Shown here: one piece after another, positions 54,019-64,000 of the stretch | Layout: the number at the start of each line of letters is the position of its first letter | Position numbering within the stretch: the first letter of the stretch is position 1 | NCBI GenBank assembly: GCA_038503035.1 | Contig: JAVSML010000048.1 | Coordinates: 1-64,000 of the forward strand | Direction of reading: 5' to 3' | Length of the DNA stretch: 64,000 nucleotides | Source of the DNA: Crocodylus rhombifer | Taxonomy: Eukaryota > Chordata > Crocodylia > Crocodylidae | The notes under the pieces: model-generated | Databases searched by the model: none | What the model was told of the DNA's origin: nothing | Seen by the model: the letters and a program-made list of their open reading frames with translations, nothing else | Program-made: the position numbers and the translations under genes

Positions 54019-55242
54019 GAAAGAGTGGTGCTATGGCAGAAATGCCAGCCTCCAAAGTCTACGGGAAATGGAGTGGTCAGATTGTGTCAGAAATGCTTTT
54101 ATAAACACAACGATGGCAGGTTTACAGGGTGCTATAGAGTATTAATGTCATATTGATACAGTATTTCACTGAATCCGTACGAACCATGGTGCCTAGGCTA
54201 GGTCGGCAGGTTTATTAACGGCCTCTGTTCATCTCTCTGCGCGTGTGTGTAACCCCTGGGAGTGCGTTCAGCACGGAGAGCAGACCCCAATACCTACCAC
54301 TGTCTCCACGAGTGGTCAAACATCCAGAGCAAGACCTGTAAGCATTGATAAGATCAGGCACGAAATTCGTCTCTGGTTCAGGACCGTACGCAAGGACACG
54401 CCTGACTCGAAGCACCAAACGGTCCCGTGGACTGTACTGGTACTACTCGTTTGGTTTCGGTTGGGCTTGTGCTTGTGTATCCTTTCTTAATTTGGACCTT
54501 TCCATGGTCTGGGTAACACTAAAGCAATGCCCAGACATAACCACAGGGATTTTGCATGTTCCCATAAACAAGTGTTACGGGATTTCTCTAAAAGTTTGAG
54601 CCTAAACATATGCGCCCAGTGTGCGGTTGGATTTATCCCGCGTAGACGGCCGGTGCCCCGGCACTTCTGTTTACAAGGATTTTTATTCTGTGGTCTCTGA
54701 ATTCCTGTAACGACAGCCACAGTGGTCAGAGTTGGCATGTCTTGGGTCTGCCTTTTACCCACACGCTCTTTAACTGCAAATAACTGGATTCTCATTTCCT
54801 TTCCTATTGGTGCTTTGTGAAGAAAATGTAATTCTGTTTGTTACATTTTTTCCACAGTACAGTTTTATCCTGGAGGAAAATATTTTGTATTATCAAGACT
54901 TCCTTAGGACAGCTCTGTTGTTGCCGAAGTGAACAACTGATTTTTCGTTATGCTTTCCTTATACACACGGTGTCAGCCAGCGTAGATCTTAGCGCCGTGT
55001 AGCCTGACAATCCTTTGGGTGCTTCCTTCCCCCTCAGGGTCTTCCACAAGCTGATACGCCGCAGCATTGTGTTTTCCTTTGCTCACGCTAGAAGACAGGC
55101 ATGGATTGGTTTATAGCTTTCGGTAAAGCCATGCTCGCTGTTGAATGCCAGCATGTATTGCAAGGAAATTATAGGCTTATAGTTACCTTGCAGGATAAGC
55201 GACGTGTACATTAGGAACTGAGGGTTTCACACGACGTGGCCT

Positions 55243-55653
55243 GGCCGCGTCCACACGAACGTGGACGTTTGGTTCCCCTGGGGACACGTAGCGGTGGCCC
55301 ACGTTGTGCCTCCATGCGTTGTCCCCAGGGACACCCGTACCACGTGCTCTCTGCAAGTTACCCCGGGGCAGTAGAGGAGGCTGGGGCTAGCACCGGGGGC
55401 CTCTTAGGGCGATCCTGCCACTCGGAGCCTGGCTGGAGCATGGCTCCGGCTGGCCAGGCTCCATTTTGAGTGGCGCGTGCTGCCCCTGCGTGCATTGCCC
55501 CACTGTTGTTTTGTGCAAATTTTTTTTGACCCCGGGATATCCAGGCATCAACCCCCCTTGCAGCGTGGAGAACAGCCGAACGTGCGGTTCGTGACACTGC
55601 AGACACGCCTGCGGCGCCACCGCCAGCACAGCCACACTCGTGTGGACGCGGCC
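55243..55653. mobile_element. Non-autonomous DNA transposon, ggccgcgtccacac termini
   Basis: Starts ggccgcgtccacacgaacg and ends cactcgtgtggacgcggcc, inverted repeats matching over about 16 bases. The flanks are CCT on both sides (55240-55242 and 55654-55656), a 3-bp target duplication. 411 bp, GC-rich, no transposase. The termini resemble those of the elements at 6021 and 44606. Confidence 0.8.
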
Positions 55654-58600
55654 CCTTTGGCTTTAAGTGTGTCTGCCATGTCGAGAAGGCTGGGCCAAGG
55701 AGCGGTTCAGGTGACTTTACCACTAAGGCGATGGGGACGAGAAGCATATTTGCCTCACCTCCTCACCTCTCTTCGAGGTCAGCAATACGTGGCAGGCAGC
55801 AGAGTCCTCAGGATCCTCACTTGGTGTCTGTGAAAAATGAGTAGCCAAACGGTCTCCTTCAGGTTGCTACTCCGGTCTTCAGAGCAGCGTATCCGGCCCT
55901 TCCCCCTTCCTCGTGGGAGCTGCAAGCCTGCAGTGGCCTTTGCAGAGCTAGGCTGGACAGAAGTTAGATGCCCCAGAACATGTCCCCGGGTTAGCTGCTG
56001 GCAGCCAGGCCACTACTGCAGTGCAAAGCACAAGTGACTTCTTCCCGCACGCTTGAGGACAGGGACCCGGCTTCTGCTTTGAAAAACCACGGCCGGATAG
56101 GCAGCAGTTCCCGTGGCAGAGCCCCCTGCACCGAACTGTTGGCAGCACGAGGGGAACCCAGCTATGAAGGGAGCAAAGCCAACATTTAACCAAAATAATT
56201 TACTCGGACTATGAGTCCAAGTGCCAGACTTCTCCCTGGTTCAGCTCCTTCACGTGCCCATCCTCAAGGGCTGGAGCAAGGAGAAAGCTGAGCAAATGTT
56301 TCCGAGGTGCTCCGACAAGACCACGAATATTCAGGGACTAGATAAAGAGCTTTTTTAGAATAGGGATCATCTCAGGGAGCGATACAAATATCAGTCGGAA
56401 ATACCATCCTGTCCGGGGCTTCTGCAGGACATGAACCCTGAGACCCCTGGATCTGAAGGGAGGACCCCCCACGGCATGAGCTGATAAATGCAGGCTTGGA
56501 GATGCTCCAAAGAGCCACACTTTGCCTTTGCAGGCGGCACAGATGTAACTGCTGCTGTTTCTTCCCACCGCGCCGGATGGAGAGCGTGTGCCACTGAGGT
56601 AGGCAGGGGCAGGCATCTTGCACGTGCCGTCCGGCTGAAGTAACGGCTCGGATCCAGGCAAGCGCTCAGTGATGCCTTGGTCAGAGTTGGGGCATATTGA
56701 GATGTTCGCTGCATCCCGGCGGGCTGATGTTCTTACAGACGCTGGAGCAGGGTAACCCCCAGCTGTGGCGGTGAAGGGAAGAGCAAGACTCAGAAAACTG
56801 CACGTACCAATGCACCTCTTCTGTGACGGAGGAGAGGTCTGCAAAGAAAAGGTCAGAGAGACAGTGGGAGGAAATGGTGGCTGCCAGCTCACGGCTGACC
56901 GTGGGAGGAAGTGTTGTGATTTCAGGGACTCTACCAAGCTTGTGATTTTTTTTTTTTTTTGGCTGCACGTTCAGTATGCAACAAAATGGGCGTCTCTGCG
57001 CCTGGCTCGGGCCGAGCGTGCACCCGCGGAGAGGGTGAGTTTTCCCTGTATCTGCACGCTTAGTGCCGTGCCCTGGCGAGAGGAGGGCCGTTACCGTCAT
57101 CGAGCATGTTTGCTTCTGACAGCAGTGCTTCCAACCCAGCCAAAATGAGGGTCCCATTATTTTAGGCGTGGTACGTGCACATTAGTAGACAACCCCTGCT
57201 GCAAAGTGGGCACAGTCTAAACTCCACCGGGCAGATGCTTTCCAGCGTGGTCCCCAGCCAATACCCCTTTGCACAGTTTTTCAGGGATGGCGGCCCAGGC
57301 ACGTAGACTGGGATCGGAGCAGAGCAGTGCACAGCTGAAGATTAGCAAATGGAAGCTTAATATTAAACTGTCATGCAGAAAAACAGGGAGTCAGTCACGT
57401 CCGAAGTGAAGGCAAGCTCCAGCGACAGCTGTTTCCAGTGCTGCAGGGGTCTGGTTGCCTGTGTATAAACTAAAAGAGTACGGAGCAGGAACAGGGAGAA
57501 AAGGAAAAAGTAAGAAAGAAGTAGTTGAATCACTGCAATTACACAGGAAATCTAGATGCAGAACAAGCCAAGCTGGATTTGCATTTCCCTGGCAGGAATA
57601 TCAAGCGTTTCATGTTTTCCATCTTTCTTCTGCTCGGCTGTTACAACTCAGTGCAAGTAATACTCATCCCTTTTAAATTACCATCTGGCCTATAAGGTTA
57701 TGACAGGATTAAAAGAAGCCACGAACCTTGGCTGTACACCTAAGGAGCATATCCAAGTGTGCTATCAAGTGACAGCTAGGAGCAGGGAGTCCCTGAAGGG
57801 TCTGGGTTGGATGGGCTGTGGCCCTGCTCTAGCTGTAGTTCTTCCTTCTGCTGTAGGCTCGAGCTGAGTTGTACAACGTGGTTTCCTCTGCTCTTCAGCG
57901 CATGGACAGAGTCTGGCCAGCCAGAGAAGATGATGTGCCCAGTCCCCACCCACAGCCTTGCAAAGAGCGGGTGGGGAGGGGATACTGGGTGTGATGGTTG
58001 CGAGCCTCCCACCAGGAGCGTGAGAGTAACGTCTTGCCCTGGAGCTGAAATGTGGTGTTCTGCTTTCTTTGAAAAAATCGCTCCTTAGGAGCCAGTGCCT
58101 AGAGGTTTTGTAGCGGGTGACCAGTCACCCATTACTGGCCTCCATTAAAGGGAAAGGAGCCGGCGGTGACCCCGATTCTTACAAAGCTCGAGCCCTCCAT
58201 GAACTTGTCCTGAGCAGCAGCAAATGTCGCAGGACGCCAGGCTGGTGCAGATGCACCTCTGGCATCCCCCCCAAACGGCACGCCATGTTTCATCTGTGTA
58301 TAGAAATCAGACCTGTGACTCGTTTCATCCCTTCGTACTGGGTTTTCACTCTACCTGGCTTTCCCCCCTTGGCTCTTTTTAATACACTGCATTCCTTTTC
58401 TGTCCACATTGTAATCTTCTCTCTTTTCTGTGCCAGAGTCAAACTCTTCAGTCCAAATAATTGAAGAGGGTTAAAATACCAACCCGTGCATGTTTACCCC
58501 CGCTTCTGCTTGCTGGGACACGGCTGCGCGCCGTCCCCTCTCGACAGTATTTCTCTGTGAGAACCCTTCCCTCGGCCACGTGAAGCGCATCGCGTCAAGT

Positions 58601-59573
58601 CCACAGAGAACAACGTGTTCGTCACAACCTCAGCCCGATAACTTAGCAATGTAAGCCATTCACATGTTAAACAGACCAAGAGATCAGTGATTAAGAGCAA
58701 CCAACAGCTTGGCACCTCTCCTCTGGTTACTCTTTGTGCCGTTACATGTGGTGCAATACGTGGATTTCTTATTGGCTTGTGAAACTTTAGACAGCTGCTT
58801 CCTTTTGCAGTGCCGCCTCCCGTGTATAACTATAATTGGGCAAAAGCGTAATTATAGCATACGTCCTTGGAACGTTGATCCATCGCCTAAGTACTACTTT
58901 TTGATGCATCACAAATACAGGGCAAAGTGCCAATTTAATTCAACACAACACCCAGGAAGAGGCCAAGAATCTGTTTCCATATAGATCTGGTTCTCCTGTA
59001 GAGGCTCCCTGGTCTGAAAGCTTCAGCAAAGTGATGCATTTCCTGGTAGGTATTTGTGCATCCTGGTGTTGAGCACAAGCAGATCAGCTTTCCAAGTTAA
59101 CATCTTTCTTATTTTTCCAAAGTTCTGTTTTTTAAAAAGCAAGGGTCAGCCTAAGAGAGACCCTAAACCAACCATATTTCCGTTGGCCTCGATCAACTCC
59201 CCATTTTTCCCTCGCTTAGTATTTCCTGAAGAATTGTTATAATCTATTATTCATACATTAGTCCTGGTTTTAAACACCTTCCATGTAATATTTAGGTTCT
59301 CACAGTACCTACTTACAATCCTTTAAGAAACAGAAAATGTTTTGAAGTGGTGCTTTACTAGTACTCAAAGGGTTATGATTTATTTTATTATATAATGCAT
59401 TTAATATCTTATTTACTCACCTACAGTGCACAGCATTAGCTACGTTCATCTGAATGTCTGTATGGCACTGCCGTTCACTTACAATACATATGCCTTAACA
59501 GCAATCGCCATCAATAGCCATGCCTTGTATATTAAAATGTATATACAAATTAGAACTTCTAAATTTATAATTT

Positions 59574-59579
59574 ATTAAA
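59574..59579 (+). promoter_or_regulatory. Candidate ADAMTS2 polyadenylation signal (ATTAAA)
   Basis: ATTAAA at the end of a strongly AT-rich stretch (59340-59580), followed 10-30 bases on by 'tgtctggtcttttgc', a GU/U-rich element. A second ATTAAA lies at 59531. Best-looking 3' end in the region; unproven. Confidence 0.5.
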
Positions 59580-61555
59580 GTTCAGATGTCTGGTCTTTTG
59601 CAAAGTGTGAGACTTCCCTTGGACTCCTTATCTCCGAAGTACCACTCTGTGGGGGAGGAAACCAGGTATGTTCGTGCTCCGGTGACTCGCTGATTCCCCG
59701 TCTAGAGCCTGCGCTTGGTTAACGGGGATCGGGGCAGGGCAGAAGTTTTTTGCCAGGGGCTCTCGTGATCCCAGCCAAGAGGCGCTGAAGTCTCCGGACC
59801 AAAACCCCAGCTGGACTAGGTAGACGGGCTGCACTGCTTTCCGCCAGCCTCAGGACCAGGTCCCAGGTGTTTTGCTCAAGTGGGTGGGTTACTCCGCGCG
59901 CTGCCAAATGCTTCACTTCGGTCATCCAGGCCTCAGTTTGAGCTGTGTGTGCGATTTGCTTTTTCTTTGGGCTCTTTTTTTCTTTCTTTGCTTTCAACGA
60001 GGTTTAGAGCCCAATTGTTCCTTTCGAGAACCGCCTCCCCAGGCGTCTCCCTGCAGCACCTGCGCGATAGGCAGGTCCAGCCCCCGGCAGACGGGCATTG
60101 CTGCAGGGCCTGGCGCAGCGCCACTGTCCTCGTCGGTCCGGAGCTGGCACAGGGCAAGCTGGCGCAGTGCAGAACGGCATGTCCTTTAGTCGGGGTAACC
60201 TGCGCGCTCAGCATCATCTGAGGTTTCAAAGGCCCTGACTGAACGTGGGGAGACATGACCCTTGGCGATGCCCTTGTTACCCAACTACACTCTTGCTGGG
60301 GTTCAGTCCTCCCCTGATCCTTACGTATCTGGTACGATTTTAGCCTCCTGCTGAAAGACGTCCGTGGAAAGGCTCATTGATTCCTCTGGGCTTCAGAGCA
60401 GCCCCTCATTACATTGAGCTTCAGGATGTTTTTAATAGCTCAAGGAAGTAGTTGCTACTCTGTTCTAAATCTGACTGTCTCACTTTTAAATATTAAACAG
60501 GGTCTGAGACGCATCCTCCTAGAAACTGAAATGAAATATATAGCTGCGGTTCGAGCTGCTCTGACTTATTACCGTGTTGCAGAATTCCTCCATACAAACG
60601 CAGCTGAATTTCAATGTGTTTGGCCCCGAGAAACCAGAGCAGGGGATGGCTATGTTTGGAAATGCTTGTAGCTCCAATTCAACCTAAAAATCTTTAGGCT
60701 TCAAAATTGGCTCTCTTCCACAGCTCAGTGAACTTGAGACATTTGAAATCTCAGGGGGAAAAAAAAGTGTTGCAGGACTGGAAAACGGTTTCCCATCCAA
60801 CCCTTTCTTACTTCTTCCTTCCCTGGCTTGTCTAGTGAGGCTGCAAAGTCTTTGTGGAGAGAGTTGCTACAGAACAGCTCTGAGCAAGAGCGAAGATTTC
60901 GGTTGCGACTGCGGATGCTAACAAATGAGTTCGGTGCCAGGAATGTCTCTGGGAAGCGCAATTAGAGACCAACAGTGCAAGGACGAGCACTTGCACTGGA
61001 TACCTGCCCCTGAGAGGTCTGCCCGTCCACAGGGAGATGAACAGCACCACTCCCGCGCCACCCAGCAAATGATCGCAGCCAGCAATCAGACAGGCGCACA
61101 CCGAAGACATTTGCTTAAATGACCAAGATGAAGGCGTGCAGGAGAGTCTGAAGTGGGCTGTGGGCAATTCTCAGAACAGATTTCACTTACTGAATAACTT
61201 ACCTGTGGCACTTTATTCACTCGGCTGTAGACAGGCGGTGCATTAAAGCACGAAGCTGTTTGGCAAGGGAAGAAAAGGAAACATTAGCATGAAAAATGGT
61301 TGCCGAGGGCAGAATCCTCCGTCTCGTTAGGATATTCTGCATTCATCTCGTTTCCCGCAGTCACCGCAAAGTGCAAGTACTCGTGTATGGTCTGTCCTGA
61401 ATGCAAAGTTAGGCCTGGCTCCACAAACCCATCAAAACAACTCCACGGGCTGCGATATGCCGCAACAAAGGGTGAGCTAGAAGAAATCTGAAAGCCTGGG
61501 GCCAACTCTGGGCACTGAGCACTTGGGGCAGGGCCTGGCATCTACCCCCGTCCCC

Positions 61556-61831
61556 CAGGGCTGGATTAATGCATCAGCAAACCAGGGCCCTGATGTGGGG
61601 TCCACGGTGGCGGAGCGAGGGGCTCCACCTGCCTCCCTTCCCTTCCCTTCCCCTGCCCTCCCCTCCACAGGCCTCGCTGCCACTGCGGTTGCTTCCTAGC
61701 GGCCGCTCTGAGCCCTGCGTCCCGCGGGCAGCAGAGCCGGGGTGGGGAGGTGGAGGTGGGGGGGAGGTCTGGCCAAGCCTGGGCCCAAGAGTTGGTTTGC
61801 CTAGGGCCCACTGAAGGGTTAATCCGGTCCT
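61556..61831. mobile_element. Probable hAT-type MITE, cagggctggattaatgc termini
   Basis: Left end cagggctggattaatgc and right end 'ggttaatccggtcct' are inverted repeats of the CAGGRCCGGATTAA type common to some hAT MITEs. The flanking 8-mers match poorly, so the target duplication is not confirmed. The inside is GC-rich with C-rich and G-rich strands opposed. Confidence 0.6.
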
Positions 61832-62838
61832 ACCTTCCCATTTCCTTTTCTGCAAACTAGGCATTACTTGTCTGTGCTCCCCAGAGCGCTGCAAGCCTCA
61901 GGTCATTCCTAATTTACATCTTTGGGGAAATGCTATGCAAAGGCAAAGTGCCACGATATAAAAACAGAGGCTGAACTGCAACAGCTGTTAAAAGTAGCAG
62001 GACCGTCTAGCAGTTGAGTAGCGTACGTGGGGACCTCCCGTTTAAGCTGCTCGCTTCTGGAATAGGTTGGAGGCGGGGAAGAAGATGGTGTCTCAGCGTT
62101 TCCCCAAATCCTCCTGCGCAGATGCGCTGCCGGTCTGATGTTGCGCCTTAGCTACAGGGATGCAGATGATGAGAGTCCCCGTGGGACGATGTTGTGCCCC
62201 TGGCTGAGAACCACAGGATGAGCCACTGTTGCCTAGACCTCCCAGCACCGAACCTGCTTACATCATTAGGCTTCACCAGAAGAGCCCTGCAAGGGCCTGG
62301 CTGCATAAAGTTGCCTCCTCGGTGCTTATGCATCGGGGCTAGCTGAGCAAGGTTTCAGCATTAGGCGGGACACACCTACCCATCCTCTAGTTAACAGGGG
62401 TTTTGAGTGCAGGCTTTGCAAGCCATCTGCCACTAGATGGAGGCCTGGTATAGCGAGTGAGAGCAGTGCGCTAGCACACACCTGTATTCAAAGGGGAACA
62501 GACTGAAATTCTTTACCGCCACCCAGGGCCCGTCTTAACTGCAGTCAGGGGTGCAATCGTAGCCTGGGTAGATGCACTCAAGCTCACTTTGCTCTGACTT
62601 GGGTACCAAGAGCAGTGAAGCCACAGCAGCCTGGGCATCCCAGTGCAGCACAGGGAGGCTCGTACCTGAAGTCTGCTACTGTGGTTTCACCAACCTGGGT
62701 AGTGGAGCCGGCGAGATGAAAACCAGCCTGAGCCTGCTGATCTGTGCTACGATGATGCATCTGAGCGCAGTGTGGGCCTACCGCGCTCAATCCAGGACAG
62801 GAGACTAGAGGTACGCCGAAGAGAAGACACAGGTTTCC

Positions 62839-62886
62839 TTTGCCAACCACAGGGGTAGGTTCCTGAAAGTTCCCCTGGTTGGCAAA
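62839..62886. repeat. Short inverted repeat (hairpin)
   Basis: tttgccaaccacagggg (62839-62855) and cccctggttggcaaa (62872-62886) are inverted with a two-base indel around a 16-base loop. A third related word, 'ggcaaaactgtggttggt', occurs at 63037. Confidence 0.75.
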
Positions 62887-63169
62887 ACCGACAGGGCTGG
62901 GGGGTGAGGGGCACCAGCGAGGCTGTGGGGGCTGTTGGGGAGGCAGGGGAAGGAGTGAGAGGCAAGAGCAGGGCCGGGGGGGCTGTGCCAACTGTACACC
63001 CCCCTTCTCTGAAGCGTGTATACTCAAAACCATGGCTGGCAAAACTGTGGTTGGTGAGGGAAGCCTGTACTAACTCCATCCTAGAGAGAGGTAGTCCTAG
63101 CCCCCCCTCACCTGACCTTTGCAAAGGCTTTGCACTACTTCGTAGGCCTGTGCGGAGCAACAAGTATTC

Positions 63170-64000
63170 ACTTCGGATTCAGATTCGGCTGATTCGGAGG
63201 ACAGCGATACAATTCAGAGATTCAAATCACTGTCCTGATTCAATTCAGCTGAATCGGATCCAAAAGATTCAACGCTGCTTCGGGGATTCGGCCATAGACT
63301 AAACAGGCAGCTGACACAGCTGCCTCCAGCTGGTAAGTCTGTTGGGGGTGGGGTTGGGGGAGGGCGGGATCGGGGCTGGGACAAGCTGCCCAGCGGGGGT
63401 GCGGCAGCGCCGAGTGGGGGCTATACCCTGCCACTGCTTGCCCGGCTGAGTGTGCGTTGTGTGGGGGGGGGCGCGGATGAGGATGCGGCTCATTCCAGGT
63501 GGAAGGGGGCAAGCGGCAGCAGGGCATGGCCCCCGCTCCCAGCGCGGCTGCACCCGCATACTGTGCCCCCTCCCCGTGCCAGTTGGGCACCCGTCCTTCC
63601 ATGCTAGCTGGCAAGCAGCGGCAGGACAGACTCCCCACTCCCAGCACTGATGCAGGTGCGGCTGCGCTGGGAGAGGGGGCTGTACCCTGCTGCTGCTTGC
63701 CCCCTCTGCCTGGGGTGAGCCGCACCTGCATTGTGCCCCCCCCCCCAAAACAGCTGGACAAGCAGCAGCAGGGCAGAGTCCCCACTCGCAGCACCGCCAC
63801 ACCCATATCCTGTGCCCCCCCGGCTGAGCAGCCTGTCCCAGCCTCAGTCCATCCCTCCCCCAACACCAACAGACGGAGCAGCTGGAGGCAGCCGTGTCAG
63901 CTGCCTGTTTAGTCTATGGCCGAATCTTTTCTGAATTGAGTCGGATGCCTCGAATCGATTCAAAGCTTCTAATTGGTCTCCCAATTCAGTTTGGATTTGG
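63170..64000. mobile_element. Long inverted-repeat element, cut by the window end
   Basis: The inner arms, 63285-63332 (gattcggccatagactaaac...) and 63879-63926, are reverse complements with one difference in 48 bases. Weaker inversion continues inward about 100 bases ('gggctgggacaagctgc' against the complement of 'cagcctgtcccagcctcag'). Outside the arms both flanks are rich in 'gattcagattcgg' / 'gaatcgattcaaag' words. The centre holds repeated GC-rich units such as 'cttgccccctctgcctgggg' and 'gcagcagggcatggcccc', in both orientations. Long frames on both strands (up to 209 codons) follow from this structure and show no transposase. Confidence 0.75.

Larger units (their letters stand above)
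53915..59595 (+). other. ADAMTS2: Probable ADAMTS2 3' UTR (end uncertain)
   Basis: No further gene is recognisable for 5.7 kb after the stop. The best polyadenylation signal is near 59574. An A-rich run lies at 54000-54018 and a 411-bp transposon at 55243-55653. Open frames on either strand between 55300 and 57150, up to 199 codons, sit in GC-rich sequence and show no domain. Human ADAMTS2 also has a multi-kilobase 3' UTR, as I remember. ATTAAA words at 57362, 57708 and 58144 are possible earlier ends. Confidence 0.5.
59596..64000. other. Downstream intergenic sequence
   Basis: No exon or gene recognised. It contains a hAT-like element (61556-61831), a short palindrome (62839-62886) and the start of a large inverted-repeat element (from about 63170). 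The stretches 59600-61550 and 61840-62830 show nothing I can name. Confidence 0.7.

Noticed and set aside
56338..56937. 199-codon open frame on the minus strand
   Set aside because: GC-rich context, no recognisable domain, no splice or promoter context; lies within the probable 3' UTR of ADAMTS2.
63240..63869. 209- and 167-codon open frames on the minus strand, 137-codon frame on the plus strand
   Set aside because: They arise from the repeated GC-rich units of the inverted-repeat element; low complexity and open on both strands.

Overview
This is vertebrate nuclear DNA, most probably from a sauropsid and, by repeat content, more likely a crocodilian or turtle than a bird or mammal. The evidence is one long intron-rich gene, CR1 LINE pieces with the 3' ends typical of reptiles and birds, old MIR-like SINEs, and many short non-autonomous DNA transposons. 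The species call is inference. Nothing bacterial or viral was recognised.

One protein-coding gene is supported: the 3' three quarters of ADAMTS2 (procollagen I/II/III amino-propeptidase) on the + strand. Seventeen exons between 12492 and 53914 join in frame, with GT donors, AG acceptors and matching codon phases throughout, to 885 codons including the stop. They encode the second half of the metalloprotease domain (HETGHVLGMEH zinc site and Met-turn), the disintegrin-like domain, thrombospondin repeat 1, the Cys-rich domain with an RGD, the spacer, thrombospondin repeats 2-4, the PLAC domain and the C-terminal tail. By analogy with the 22-exon human gene these are exons 6-22. Exons 1-5 (signal peptide, propeptide, start of the protease domain) must lie upstream of the window.

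Layout: 1-12491 is the tail of a large intron with a MIR-like SINE, two DNA transposons, a composite repeat and a 5'-truncated CR1. 12492-20654 holds the protease and disintegrin exons. 20655-32510 is a large intron whose first 250 bases can encode a short alternative C-terminus with its own AATAAA, and which is otherwise filled with repeats. 32511-40334 holds the exons for TSR1, Cys-rich, spacer and TSR2. 40335-53456 holds the TSR3, TSR4 and linker exons in larger introns. 53457-53914 is the terminal coding exon. 53915 to about 59600 is a probable long 3' UTR interrupted by a 411-bp transposon. From 59600 to the end no gene was recognised; it holds a hAT-like element and, at the edge, a long nearly perfect inverted-repeat element.

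The most interesting points are a probable intronic-polyadenylation short isoform after the disintegrin exon, a recurrent family of transposons with gggcgcgtctacac-like termini and 3-bp target duplications, and the inverted repeat at 63285-63926, whose 48-base inner arms differ at one position.
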